DNA from: Saccharothrix ecbatanensis
GTDB taxonomy: Bacteria > Actinomycetota > Actinomycetes > Mycobacteriales > Pseudonocardiaceae
Reading direction: 5' to 3'
NCBI RefSeq assembly: GCF_014205015.1
Contig: NZ_JACHMO010000001.1
Span: 3,410,001 to 3,474,000, forward strand
DNA: 64,000 nucleotides
Shown: positions 7,950 through 16,532 of the stretch, in pieces
How positions within the stretch are numbered: the first letter of the stretch is position 1
Layout of the letters: each line of letters opens with the position of its first letter
Notes under the pieces: generated by a model
Seen by the model: only the letters and a program-made list of their open reading frames with translations
What the model was told of the DNA's origin: nothing
Database searches by the model: none
Translations under genes and position numbers: made by a program

Positions 7950-8758
7950 GGGTGCGCTTCGACCGCGTCAGCGCCACCCTGGGTGGCCGCGACGTGCTGC
8001 ACGACGTGGACCTGGAGGTCCGCTCGGGCCGGTTCCTCGGGTTGGTCGGCCCCAACGGCAGCGGCAAGTCGACGCTGCTGCGCACGCTCTACCGCGCCGT
8101 CGCGCCGTCGTCGGGCCGGGTGCTGCTGGACGAGCAGGACGTGTGGCGCGTCGACCGGCGCACCGTCGCCCGGTCGGTGGCGGTCATGACCCAGGAGACG
8201 CCGACCGAGTTCGACCTCACCGTCCTGGACGCGGTGCTGCTCGCCAGGGTGCCGTTCCAGCGCGGCTTCGGCCGTGACACCGACGCCGACCTCGACCTGG
8301 CGTGGAGTGCGTTGGAGCGGGTGGGCGCGGCCGACGTCGCGGACCGGCTCGTCGGCCGGCTGTCCGGCGGGCAGCGGCAGCGGGTGATGCTGGCCCGCGC
8401 CCTCGCCGCGGACGCGCCGGTCCTCGTGCTCGACGAGCCGACCAACCACCTGGACATCGCCTTCCAGCTGGAACTGATGCGGATCGCGACCGACCTGGAC
8501 CGCACGATCATCGCGGCGCTGCACGACCTCAACCTCGCCGCCACGCACTGCGACGAGATCGCGGTGCTGCGCGGAGGACGGCTCGTCGCGGCGGGCACAC
8601 CGGCCGAAGCCCTCGCGCCACACGTGGTCGAAGACGTGTTCCGGGTCGGTGTCGACCAGCTCACGCATCCGCGCACCGGCCGTCCCGTCCTGGTCTTCGA
8701 CCACCCGCGGCCGACCGGTCCAGGTCCAACCGAACACAGAGATGAGATCCATGCGTAG
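7946..8758 (+). CDS. Metal-chelate ABC importer ATPase (FecE/BtuD type)
   Basis: A 270-residue ATPase pairing with the FecCD permease. Walker A GPNGSGKST (about residues 36-44), signature LSGGQRQR (about 137-144), Walker B VLVLDEPTNHLD (about 156-167) and the switch His in AALHDLNLA are all present. About 25 residues of C-terminal extension follow the usual end of the family. It overlaps the permease by four bases, and the lipoprotein gene starts inside its last codons. Confidence 0.92.
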   Translation: MRVRFDRVSATLGGRDVLHDVDLEVRSGRFLGLVGPNGSGKSTLLRTLYRAVAPSSGRVLLDEQDVWRVDRRTVARSVAVMTQETPTEFDLTVLDAVLLARVPFQRGFGRDTDADLDLAWSALERVGAADVADRLVGRLSGGQRQRVMLARALAADAPVLVLDEPTNHLDIAFQLELMRIATDLDRTIIAALHDLNLAATHCDEIAVLRGGRLVAAGTPAEALAPHVVEDVFRVGVDQLTHPRTGRPVLVFDHPRPTGPGPTEHRDEIHA

Positions 8759-9755
8759 CACCCTGTCCCTGGTCGCGTCGTTCGTCAGCGTCACGCTGGT
8801 GGTCGCCGGCTGCGGTACCCCGGTCACCCCCGCCGGCACCCCGACGAGCGGCGCCGGCGGTGCGGTCACGATCAGCAACTGCGGTCGGGACGTCACCGTC
8901 GACGGCGTGCCGAGCGCGGCGGTCGGGTTGAGCCCGTCGCAGACCGAACTGCTGCTGCGACTCGGCCTGGCGGACTCGCTCGTCGGGCAGGCCCAGACCG
9001 CCACCGCGCCGCTGTCGGACGACGTGGCCGGTCTGGCCGCCGACGTCCCGGTGTTGAGCGAGTCCGGGCCGCCGAGCCGGGAGCAGCTGCTGAACGCGAA
9101 GCCGGGCTTCGTGTTCTCCCCGACGATGTACGAGTTCAACGCCGAGCAGGGCTTCGCGAGCCTGGAGCAGTTGCAGCAGGCAGGGGTGGCCGCCTACGTC
9201 GCCACCGGCGGGTGCGCGGAGCGGCGCATGAGCGGCACGGTCGAGGACGTCTTCACCGACCTGGAGAACCTCGGCAAGGTCTTCGCCGCGTCGGACAAGG
9301 CCGCGCCGCTGATCGAGAAGGGCAAGGCCGACCTGGCCGCGGTGGACACGGCGCTCGCGGGTCGCGCGAAGCCGACCGTCGCCCAGGTGTACCTGGAAGG
9401 CACGACCGTGACGGCGATCGGGGCCGGGATCGAGTACGACATCATCCGCCGGTCGGGTGGCGACAACGTGTTCTCGCCGCAGGACCCGCAGTTCGCGAAG
9501 TTCTTCGCCGCGCAGATCACCCCGGAGGCGTTGGCCGCCGCCGACCCCGACGCGCTGGTGTTCGCGGTCAACTCCCCCGAGCACGAGCGGACGACCGCCG
9601 ACTTCCTGAAGCGCACGTTCCCCGACATGACGGCGGTGCGCGAGCAGCGGCTGATCGCGATCGACGCCGCCGACACCTACCCCGGCACCCTGGGGAACGT
9701 GGCCGTGGTGCGGGAGATCGCGGAGCGGCTGCACCCGGACGCCTTCACGTCGTGA
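8751..9755 (+). CDS. Metal-chelate-binding lipoprotein
   Basis: A 334-residue periplasmic-binding-fold (BtuF/FepB-type) protein. The lipobox VVAGC places the lipidated Cys near residue 20, after a short basic N-terminus and hydrophobic core. Domain features include VGLSPSQTELLLRLGLADSL, LSESGPPSREQLLNAKPGFV and TYPGTLGNVAVVREIAERL. It delivers the chelate to the FecCD permease. Start ATG 8751; ATG 8742 in the same frame is possible. Its TGA overlaps the GTG of the next ABC gene, so all five transport genes are coupled. Confidence 0.88.
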   Translation: MRSTLSLVASFVSVTLVVAGCGTPVTPAGTPTSGAGGAVTISNCGRDVTVDGVPSAAVGLSPSQTELLLRLGLADSLVGQAQTATAPLSDDVAGLAADVPVLSESGPPSREQLLNAKPGFVFSPTMYEFNAEQGFASLEQLQQAGVAAYVATGGCAERRMSGTVEDVFTDLENLGKVFAASDKAAPLIEKGKADLAAVDTALAGRAKPTVAQVYLEGTTVTAIGAGIEYDIIRRSGGDNVFSPQDPQFAKFFAAQITPEALAAADPDALVFAVNSPEHERTTADFLKRTFPDMTAVREQRLIAIDAADTYPGTLGNVAVVREIAERLHPDAFTS

Positions 9756-11416
9756 TCCACCGCAGGCTCTTGCGGCTGGCGGGTGTCGTCGCCGGACCGG
9801 TCGTGCTCCTGGCGTTGTTGTCGACGCTGGTGTCCGCCTCCCACGTCACCGCCGCCGTGCTGACGGCCGCCGTGCTCGCCGACCTCGTCAGCGGGGACGG
9901 GGCCGCCGCGGTGCCGTCGATCGCGGCGCTGGTCGGCGTCGTCGCGGTGCGCGCGGCGCTGCTGTGGCTGCGGGAAGTCGCGGCGGCCAGGTTCGGCATC
10001 GCCATCCGGACCCGGTTGCGCGGTGAGCTGTTGCGACGCATCACCGCGCTGGGGCCGGCGTGGGCGCAAGGAGAGCGGTCCGGCGCGATCACCCACACAG
10101 TCGTGGACGGTGTGGAGGCCCTGGACGCCTACTACAGCCGCTACCTGCCCCAACTGCTGGTGACCTGTCTGGTGCCCGCCGCCGTGACGGGGTGGCTGTT
10201 CACCGTCTCCGCCCCGGCCACGGCGGTTCTCGCCGCGGCGGTCCTGTGCGCCGTGGTGGTACCCCGGTTCTGGGACGCCCGGCTGCTCAGGACGGGCCGG
10301 ACCCGGTGGCGTGCCTACGAGAAGCTCGCGGCGGACTACCTGGAGGCGACCCAGGCGATCGGCGTCCTTCGGGTGTTCGGCGCGGGCCGGCGGACCGGGG
10401 ACGCGCTCGCCGAACGCGGCGAGCACCTGCACCTCACCACGATGACCCAGCTGCGCGTCTCGCTCGTGGAGTCCGCCGTCAGCTCGCTCGCCCTGCACCT
10501 GGGCACCGCCGCCACCATCGTCGTCGCCTGCGCCGGGGTCCTGGGCGGCACGGCGCCCGCCGGATCGACGCTGGTGTTCCTGCTGTGCGCCAGGGAGTGC
10601 TTCCGACCCGTGCTCGACCTGTCCGCCCACTGGCACCTCGGCTACCAAGGGCTCGGCGCGGTGGAGGGCATCGACGAGATCCTGACGGCCCGCCCGGTCG
10701 TCGCGGACACCGGAACGCGCACCGAACCCGCGCGTCCGGGGGCGGGCCTGCGGCTGCGACAGGTCTGCTACCGCTACCCGAACGGGGCAGGTGTCACCGA
10801 AATCGGGTTCGACTGCACGCCCGGCGCCACCACCGGGATCGTGGGCCCGTCGGGTGCGGGCAAGAGCACGCTCGCCCGGCTCATCGTCCGGCACGCCGAC
10901 CCGCAGGAGGGAACGATCGAACTCGACGGGACGCCGATCACCGACTACACCCTCGCCGCCCTGCGCGCGAGCATCGGCGTCGTCGGCCAGCACACCTACC
11001 TCTTCCACGGCACCGTCGAGGAGAACCTGCGCCTCGCCCGCCCCGACGCCACACCGGAGGAAGTCCGCGCCGCCGCCCACGTCGCCGACGCGCTCGACTT
11101 CGTCCAGGCGCTGCCCGAGGGCTTCGACACCGTGCTCACCGAGAACGGCATCCGGCTCTCCGGCGGACAGCGGCAACGGCTCGCCATCGCCAGGGCCGTG
11201 CTCGCCGCGACACCCGTGCTGCTGCTGGACGAGGCGACCTCCGCCTTGGACGTCGACACGGAGCGCCGCGTCCTGACCCGGCTCGCCGAACACTGCCCGG
11301 GCACCACCCGCATCGTCATCGCGCACCGCGAGAGCGCCCTGCGCGACGCCGACACGATCGTCACGATCGACTCCGGCCGCGTCGCCGCCGTCGTCTCCGC
11401 GGCGGCGCACCGGTGA
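9752..11416 (+). CDS. ABC half-transporter, CydD-like (TMD-NBD)
   Basis: A 554-residue protein starting at GTG 9752 inside the previous stop. It has an exporter-fold membrane domain (about residues 15-310, with the CydD-like motif YYSRYLPQL) and an ATPase domain with Walker A GPSGAGKST, signature LSGGQRQRLAIARA, Walker B VLLLDEATSALD and switch His in IVIAHR. CydD proteins export thiols for cytochrome bd assembly, but no cyd oxidase genes are present. In mycobactin (IrtAB) and yersiniabactin (YbtPQ) systems, exporter-fold pairs take metal-chelates through the inner membrane or release the metal. The operon context favours that role here, by inference. Confidence 0.85.
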   Translation: MIHRRLLRLAGVVAGPVVLLALLSTLVSASHVTAAVLTAAVLADLVSGDGAAAVPSIAALVGVVAVRAALLWLREVAAARFGIAIRTRLRGELLRRITALGPAWAQGERSGAITHTVVDGVEALDAYYSRYLPQLLVTCLVPAAVTGWLFTVSAPATAVLAAAVLCAVVVPRFWDARLLRTGRTRWRAYEKLAADYLEATQAIGVLRVFGAGRRTGDALAERGEHLHLTTMTQLRVSLVESAVSSLALHLGTAATIVVACAGVLGGTAPAGSTLVFLLCARECFRPVLDLSAHWHLGYQGLGAVEGIDEILTARPVVADTGTRTEPARPGAGLRLRQVCYRYPNGAGVTEIGFDCTPGATTGIVGPSGAGKSTLARLIVRHADPQEGTIELDGTPITDYTLAALRASIGVVGQHTYLFHGTVEENLRLARPDATPEEVRAAAHVADALDFVQALPEGFDTVLTENGIRLSGGQRQRLAIARAVLAATPVLLLDEATSALDVDTERRVLTRLAEHCPGTTRIVIAHRESALRDADTIVTIDSGRVAAVVSAAAHR

Positions 11417-13062
11417 AGGGCCCGCTGCGACGCCTGCTGCCCGTCATCGCCGAGCAGCGGTCCACGTTCGGCTGGACCATCGCGGCCAACGCCGTGGCCC
11501 AGGTCGGCGCGCTGACGGCGGCGGTGGTCGGCACGTGGCTCGCGGGCCGGACCGCCGCGACCGGCGACGCGCCACTGGTGCCCGCGGCCATCGTCCTGTG
11601 CGGCGTCGCGGTGCTCACCGCCGCGATGACCTGGCGCGAGTCGTGGGTCTCGCACGACCTGGCCTACCGGTTGATCACCACCCTGCGCGCCCGCGTGTTC
11701 GACCGCCTCCGGGTGAGCCTGCCCGACCGCCGCACGCCCCGCCGCAGCGGCGACCTGGCCTCCGTGGCGTTCGCCGACGTCGACCGGCTCGAATGGCTGT
11801 ACGCCCACACCGCGGCCCAGGCGCTCACGTCCCTCGTGCTGGTAGCCGCGACCACGACGCTGTCGCTGCTCGTCACGCCGTGGCTGTTGCTGGTGTGGGC
11901 GCCGTTCGTCGTGGTGGTCGCGGCGTTGCCCTGGCTGTTCGGCCGGGTCGCCGCCCGGCAGGGTGCCGAGCTGACCGAGGCCGCCGCCACGCTCAACGCC
12001 GAGCTCGTCGACACCGTCCGCGGCCTCGACGAGCTCAGCGCCGCCGGCGCCCTGGACCGCCGCACCGCCGCGCTCGACCGGCACACCGGCGTGCTGACCG
12101 CCGTACAGGCGCGGATCGGCTCCCGGACCGGAGTCGAACGCGCGATCACCGACGCGGCACTGTCGCTCAGCGCGATCGGCGCCCTCGCGGTCTGCGCGGT
12201 CAACCTCGACGCGGTCGGCCGCGCGCTCGCGCCGGTCGCCCTGGTCCTGGCCACGGCGGCGCTCGGCCCCATCTCGCAGATCTCCGACCTGCTGCGCAAC
12301 CTCGGCACCCTGCGCGCCGCCGGCACCCGCATCGTCGACGTCCTCGACCGCACACCCGCGGTCCGCGAAACCGCCGCACCCCGACGGCTACCGCCGCGCG
12401 ACCTGGCAACCGGCCTGGTGTTCGACCGCGTGACGTTCCGCTACGGCGACGGCCCGCCCGTGCTGCGCGAGGTGTCCTTCACCGTCCGCCCCGGCGAACG
12501 GGTCGCCCTCACCGGCCCGTCCGGCGTCGGCAAGACGACCTGCGCGCTGCTGGCCACCCGGATGTGGGACCCCGACGACGGCCGCATCACCCTCGACGGC
12601 GTCGACCTCACCGACCTGGCGGACGACGACCTGCGCGGTGCGATCAGCGCCGTTCCGCAGGACCCGGGGCTGCTCGCCGGCACGATCGCCACCAACATCA
12701 GGCTCGGCCGCCCCGACGCGGACGACCACGACGTCGAGCACGCGGCACGCAGGGCCGGGATCCTCGACCCGCGCGCCGGGCTCCCCGGCGGACTCGACAC
12801 CCTCGTCGGCGAGGCAGGCGCGGGCCTGTCGGGTGGTCAGCGGGCGCGGGTGGCCGTCGCCCGAGCGCTGCTGGTCGACCCCCGCGTCCTCATCCTGGAC
12901 GAGGCGACCGCCAACCTCGACCCCGACGCCGACGCGGCCATCACGGCCGCGCTCACCTCGGCGGGCGACAACGTCGGTGTCCTGGTCATCGCCCACCGTC
13001 CCGCCACCCTCGCCCGCTGCGATCGGATCGTCGACCTGCGGGAGGCACAGCGAACGAGGTGA
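11413..13062 (+). CDS. ABC half-transporter, CydC-like (TMD-NBD), partner of the preceding one
   Basis: A 549-residue partner subunit. GTG 11413 overlaps the upstream TGA by GTGA; longer frames to the left are shadows of the first half-transporter. It has an exporter-fold membrane domain (about residues 15-300), then an ATPase domain with Walker A GPSGVGKTT, signature LSGGQRARVAVARA and Walker B VLILDEATANLD. The two half-transporters probably form a heterodimer. As the last gene of the Zur-boxed operon it likely contributes to uptake of a metallophore complex, but export of a metallophore or thiol cannot be excluded. Confidence 0.85.
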   Translation: MKGPLRRLLPVIAEQRSTFGWTIAANAVAQVGALTAAVVGTWLAGRTAATGDAPLVPAAIVLCGVAVLTAAMTWRESWVSHDLAYRLITTLRARVFDRLRVSLPDRRTPRRSGDLASVAFADVDRLEWLYAHTAAQALTSLVLVAATTTLSLLVTPWLLLVWAPFVVVVAALPWLFGRVAARQGAELTEAAATLNAELVDTVRGLDELSAAGALDRRTAALDRHTGVLTAVQARIGSRTGVERAITDAALSLSAIGALAVCAVNLDAVGRALAPVALVLATAALGPISQISDLLRNLGTLRAAGTRIVDVLDRTPAVRETAAPRRLPPRDLATGLVFDRVTFRYGDGPPVLREVSFTVRPGERVALTGPSGVGKTTCALLATRMWDPDDGRITLDGVDLTDLADDDLRGAISAVPQDPGLLAGTIATNIRLGRPDADDHDVEHAARRAGILDPRAGLPGGLDTLVGEAGAGLSGGQRARVAVARALLVDPRVLILDEATANLDPDADAAITAALTSAGDNVGVLVIAHRPATLARCDRIVDLREAQRTR

Positions 13063-13380
13063 CCCGCCGCGGCCGCGGTCAACCGGCCACGCGCGGCGAA
13101 CACCGGGGCCGGTCCGGGTTCCCGCCGGGCGCGTCGATGGCCGTCAAGACCTTGATCCTTCTTCGCCGTCGGGCCGACCCGCTTGCGACGCGTCAGGACC
13201 ACCGTGACGATGCCGGCCGTGGTGAGCAGCACGGCGAGCGCCCTTGGGACCGCTCGACGTCCGGGTCACGACCGAGCCCGTCACCTCTACCCGCGGTCCC
13301 CGCCGGAGCCGTCGCTCCCGAGAGTCCGCTTTGGCGCGTCCGCGGGAGGGTCCGGGCACCGCGAAGCGGTCCGAAGTGGA
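13063..13380. other. Intergenic region between convergent genes
   Basis: About 320 bases between the ABC operon and the convergent His-rich gene. The 12-bp palindrome CCGCGGCCGCGG occurs near 13067. I see no gene and no clear terminator. Confidence 0.4.
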
Positions 13381-13677
13381 TCAGTGCTCGTCGTAGTGCT
13401 CGCCGTGGACGGCATGGCGGTGACCGTCGTGCACGTAGTCGACGTGGTCGCCGTGCGGGACGGCCACGTGGCCGCAGCCCTCGCCGTGCGCGTGGGCGTG
13501 GTCGTCGTGGGCGCCGTGGTCGGCCGGTTCGCACTCGTCGAAGTGCCCCTCGTGAGCCCGGTGCAGGTGACCGTCGTGCGCGTAGTCGACGTGGTCCTCG
13601 TGCGGGACGGCCACGTGGCCGCAGCCCTCGCCGTGCGCGTGGCCGTGATCGGTGTGCTCGAGGTGTGCCGTGGTCAC
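13381..13677 (-). CDS. His-rich metal-binding protein, Zur-regulon type
   Basis: A 98-residue protein with about a quarter His. It contains two near-identical units, each GEGCGHVAVPHxDHVDYxHDGHxH, around residues 18-42 and 66-91, and ends HYDEH. Short proteins with this CGHxxVxHxDHxDYxHDGHxH signature are common beside zinc-uptake and cobW genes in actinobacteria and are sometimes mis-annotated as zinc permeases. Here there is no membrane segment, so storage, buffering or transfer of zinc is more likely. GTG 13677 is preferred because AAGGCGG lies six bases before it; TTG 13683 is the alternative. Confidence 0.85.
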   Translation of the reverse strand: MTTAHLEHTDHGHAHGEGCGHVAVPHEDHVDYAHDGHLHRAHEGHFDECEPADHGAHDDHAHAHGEGCGHVAVPHGDHVDYVHDGHRHAVHGEHYDEH

Positions 13678-13827
13678 AGGCAACCGCCTTTCGATGTCCC
13701 GGGCCTCGCATCACCCGGATGTCCCAACGCCCGTAACCGAGCGCAACAACACATTAGGACGTGCGCATGTATGCCGCACCTCGACCGATCGCCCGACCGG
13801 CCCAGCGGCGCCCGAGAACCCTTCAAT

Positions 13828-13842
13828 TGAGAACGCTTGTCA
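13828..13842. promoter_or_regulatory. Second Zur-box-like site
   Basis: TGAGAAC-G-CTTGTCA keeps the TGAxAA-N3-TTxTCA core of the first site with two mismatched pairs. It lies 150 bases upstream of the His-rich gene and immediately upstream of a cobW remnant on the other strand, so it may once have served a divergent pair. Confidence 0.55.
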
Positions 13843-13844
13843 TT

Positions 13845-14002
13845 TACGGGGTGGCGCATGGACACCTCATGCTGACCGAACTGCGCTTGGAGCACGGTTG
13901 CCTGTTGTGCACGATGCGGCTGGACCTGCTGCCGCTGCTGCGAAGTCTGGACGGGCCGGTGGTGGTGGTGCACCTGGACCCGTGCCCGCCCTGGAGGAGG
14001 GG
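13845..14002 (+). pseudogene. Fragment of a CobW-family gene (N-terminal domain)
   Basis: The plus frame reads VIYGVAHGHLMLTELRLEHG, then CLLCTMRLDLLPLLRSLDG, PVVVVHLDPC. This resembles the region of actinobacterial CobW proteins around the metal-binding GC-x-x-CTxRxDLLPxL motif. No GTPase P-loop precedes it and the match stops at the end of the neighbouring regulator gene. It is about 50 residues of a protein that normally exceeds 330. It is a different part of CobW from the remnant at 6.5 kb. Confidence 0.55.
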
Positions 14003-14008
14003 CCGGAC

Positions 14009-14662
14009 TCAGGTGGCCACTGGCAGGTCGGCGATGCGCCATTCGAGCATGCCGTCCGCGAGACGGCGTGCTTCACGACCATGTGCGGTGAGCAAGCGGA
14101 CGGCCTCGTGGGCGAGTACGCAGTAGGCGCCACGGCAGTAGGCGACGATCTCCTGTGCCATCGGGATCTCTGCGAGCCGGTCTGCCAACTCCTCGACCGG
14201 GATGGAGATCGCACCCGGGATGTGGCCGGCGTCGTACTCCTCACGAGGCCGCACATCCAGGACCACCACATCGCCGGACCGGGCGCGCCGTACCAGTTCA
14301 TCCCGAGTGACCTGCTCGGTGTCCTGGCCGAGATAGGCGATACGGGCGGCTTCGACATCCGGCAGGTGCTCACTGGCTACCGTCCGCACGAGCGCGTACA
14401 GCCCGGCGACATCGGTGCCGGTGAGCCGGTAGTACACCTTCGTGCCCTCCCGACGGGTCGTCACGAGGTTGGCTTGCTTGAGCGTCTGGAGGTGCGCCGA
14501 CGCTGTGGTCAGCCCCAGTTCGGCCACGCGCGCGAGCGCCTCCACCGTACGTTCGCCCTGTGCCAGCAAGTCCAGCAGTTCCAAGCGTTTCCCACTGGCC
14601 AAAGCCTTGCCCACGCGGGCGAATTGCTCGAACAGCGCCGTCTTCGCGTCTCTGTCGCCCAT
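14009..14662 (-). CDS. ArsR-family regulator fused to a rhodanese domain (copy 1)
   Basis: A 217-residue regulator. ATG 14662 follows TTGGAGAACG; an ATG 18 bases earlier lacks a ribosome site. Residues 7-85 are an ArsR winged helix (GLTTASAHLQTLKQANLV recognition region). Residues 110-205 are a rhodanese domain with DVRPREEYDAGHIPGA and the active loop YCRGAYC. The only cysteines in the protein are the two in CRGxxC; the ArsR half lacks the Cys/His metal sites of classical ArsR/SmtB. Known rhodanese chemistry makes persulfide or sulfane-sulfur sensing the best guess. A close paralogue lies at 18254. Confidence 0.9.
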   Translation of the reverse strand: MGDRDAKTALFEQFARVGKALASGKRLELLDLLAQGERTVEALARVAELGLTTASAHLQTLKQANLVTTRREGTKVYYRLTGTDVAGLYALVRTVASEHLPDVEAARIAYLGQDTEQVTRDELVRRARSGDVVVLDVRPREEYDAGHIPGAISIPVEELADRLAEIPMAQEIVAYCRGAYCVLAHEAVRLLTAHGREARRLADGMLEWRIADLPVAT

Positions 14663-14891
14663 CGTTCTCCAATCATCCATGGAGCATCGTATTCCACGTG
14701 GTGATGGCGCGTGAAGGCCCGGACCGACCTTGTCGGGGCCGCGTCAGGATAGCTTTCGCTGATCTTGTTCCGCTCGTCGTCGAGGGCCTTGGGGTGTCAA
14801 CGGGCGCTACAACGGAACACGGACGGGTCCTTCTCGACGGACGAATGGGGTCGCACTCGTCACCTCGTCGCCGAAGGACCCGTCCGCGGCA

Positions 14892-16151
14892 TCAAGCTCC
14901 GTCCGCTGTCACCCGACGTCGTGACAGCATGAGCTGTGCCGCGACCAGCACCACCGGCACGGCGGCCAGCCTGGCGAGCCATGGGTAGCCCCAGGCATCG
15001 AGGACCGCACCCGCGGGGAAGGCGGCCATGGCGGCGGCCAGTTGCATCAGGAGGTCGGACACGCCCTGTGCTCGCGGGCGTGCGGACTCCTGCACCGACC
15101 CGGTGAGCAGTGCCGACCCGGCCACGAATCCAGCGGACCAGCCCAGGCCCAGTACCACCAGGCCGACCATGATGCCGGTCACGGCGTTGCCGTGGGTCGT
15201 CTGGAGAATTCCGCACGCGAGCAGGAGAAGTCCAAGTCCGAGACCGAGGACCTTCCGTGCGCCGAAGCGGTCGACCAGCCAGCCGAAGAGCGGCGACAGC
15301 AGGAACATGCCGGCGAGGTGCACACTGATGGCGGCGCCGACGACCCGTAGTGATTCGCCACCGTGATGAAGGTGCAGCGAGGCCATGTTCATACCTGACA
15401 CCATCACCGCGTGGACGACCGCGACGGCGATGACGGCGCGGCGGGCTTCCGGGGTTCGTGCGAGGAGCCGCAAGGTGGGGCGAAGCTTGCCTGCCTTGAC
15501 GGGTTGAGCGTCGCCACCGCTCAGCGATCGGGCCAGTAGCAGGGGATCGGGTCGGAGCCACAGGTACGCCGCTCCGGCGGAGAGCACCAGTCCGAGGCCG
15601 ATCACGAAGAACGGGCCGGTGAACGCCGGGAGGCCGATCCCCCGTGCGATCTCATCCGAGGGTCCGGCGAGCAGCGGCCCGGCGACACCACCGAACGTGG
15701 AGGCCCAGACGACGATGCCGATCGCACGACCGCGTTGGTGTGATTCGGCCAGGTCGGTGGCGGCGAAGCGGGCTTGAAGTCCGGCCGCGACAGCGGCCCC
15801 GACCAGGGTCGTTCCAAAGAGGACCAACAAGAAGACCTCGACCACACCACCGACGACGACGATCACGGCGCCCATGCCGGCGACGAGGTATCCCGAGGTG
15901 ACGCCGATGCGGCGACCGCGGCGAACGGTCAACTCGGCCAGTGGCACGGCGGCGAGGACGCCACCCGCGATGGTCGCCGCCTGGGCCAAGCCGGCGAGCG
16001 TGGAGGAATGCGTGAAGTCCTGGACGAGCAGGGCGGTGACCGGCGATGCCATGGCCATCACGACTGCGAAGATGATCTGAGTGCCGAGCAGCACTCTGAT
16101 TGTGCGCCGCTGCACGGCAGGGACGTCGATGGTAGCCGCACTATCGAACAC
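14892..16151 (-). CDS. Major facilitator superfamily transporter
   Basis: A 419-residue MFS protein with twelve predicted membrane helices. GTG 16151 follows GGGAGAAG. The loop motif LAELTVRRGRRIGV after helix 2 and FGWLVDRFGARKVLGL after helix 8 are the typical A-motif pair. It lies 229 bases downstream of, and on the same strand as, ArsR-rhodanese copy 1 in the gene order, but transcription runs from the transporter toward the regulator, so they may form one unit. Export of a toxic sulfur compound or metalloid is possible from context; the substrate is not readable. Confidence 0.85.
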   Translation of the reverse strand: MFDSAATIDVPAVQRRTIRVLLGTQIIFAVVMAMASPVTALLVQDFTHSSTLAGLAQAATIAGGVLAAVPLAELTVRRGRRIGVTSGYLVAGMGAVIVVVGGVVEVFLLVLFGTTLVGAAVAAGLQARFAATDLAESHQRGRAIGIVVWASTFGGVAGPLLAGPSDEIARGIGLPAFTGPFFVIGLGLVLSAGAAYLWLRPDPLLLARSLSGGDAQPVKAGKLRPTLRLLARTPEARRAVIAVAVVHAVMVSGMNMASLHLHHGGESLRVVGAAISVHLAGMFLLSPLFGWLVDRFGARKVLGLGLGLLLLACGILQTTHGNAVTGIMVGLVVLGLGWSAGFVAGSALLTGSVQESARPRAQGVSDLLMQLAAAMAAFPAGAVLDAWGYPWLARLAAVPVVLVAAQLMLSRRRVTADGA

Positions 16152-16532
16152 GTGACTTCTCCCTGTGTGATAGTCGCACCAGAACTCGCCTGCCGAACGG
16201 CAGCAGACGACTGGGATTCAAGCGCGACAGGAGGAACGGGCCGACAATCGGACCGCGCTATCCACAGGTGTCACAGCCCTGCGCGGGCGACGTGCCCCGA
16301 CCGGGCACTCGACGGGCACGGCATCGACGGGACGCCCCGGCGGTGTTTCCCGGGGCGAGGTCCCTGACGACCCACGCCATGCGCATGACATGCAGGGTAT
16401 CGGTGACGGTGTGCTCACGCCAGACCTCTGTGGGTGAGTGGCGCTTGCTCATCCACGGGAAAGAAGTCTGCCTGTCCCCCATTGGCGACGTGTCCGCCGT
16501 TGGCCGGCCAACGGCGGACACGCGACCTGTAC
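16152..16532. other. Intergenic region between the MFS and cysK genes
   Basis: About 380 bases holding the promoter of the MFS gene at the left and the cysK terminator palindrome at the right. A minus frame near 16340-16452 (MSKRHSPTEVWREHTVTDTL) has some protein-like character but no ribosome site or known family, and I do not call it. Confidence 0.45.
16489..16522. terminator. 34-bp perfect palindrome just after cysK
   Basis: 17-bp arms meet without a spacer at 16505/16506 (centre TTGGCCGGCCAA). It begins 11 bases past the cysK stop in the direction of transcription and is G+C-rich. The likely role is an intrinsic terminator hairpin; no U-tract is present. A protein site is possible given the perfection of the repeat. 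Confidence 0.7.

Noticed and set aside
9752..13062. Assignment of the two half-transporters as true cydD and cydC
   Set aside because: No cytochrome bd genes are present and the genes are coupled to a metal-chelate importer behind a Zur-like box. Similarity to CydDC is kept only as a description.
13183..13830. Plus-strand frame opposite the His-rich gene
   Set aside because: Its Val/Arg/Ala repeats mirror the duplicated His-rich coding units on the other strand.
6472..14002. Insertion of the transport locus into a single cobW gene
   Set aside because: Both remnants are on the plus strand but in the wrong order (C-terminal part left, N-terminal part right), so a simple insertion cannot produce them.
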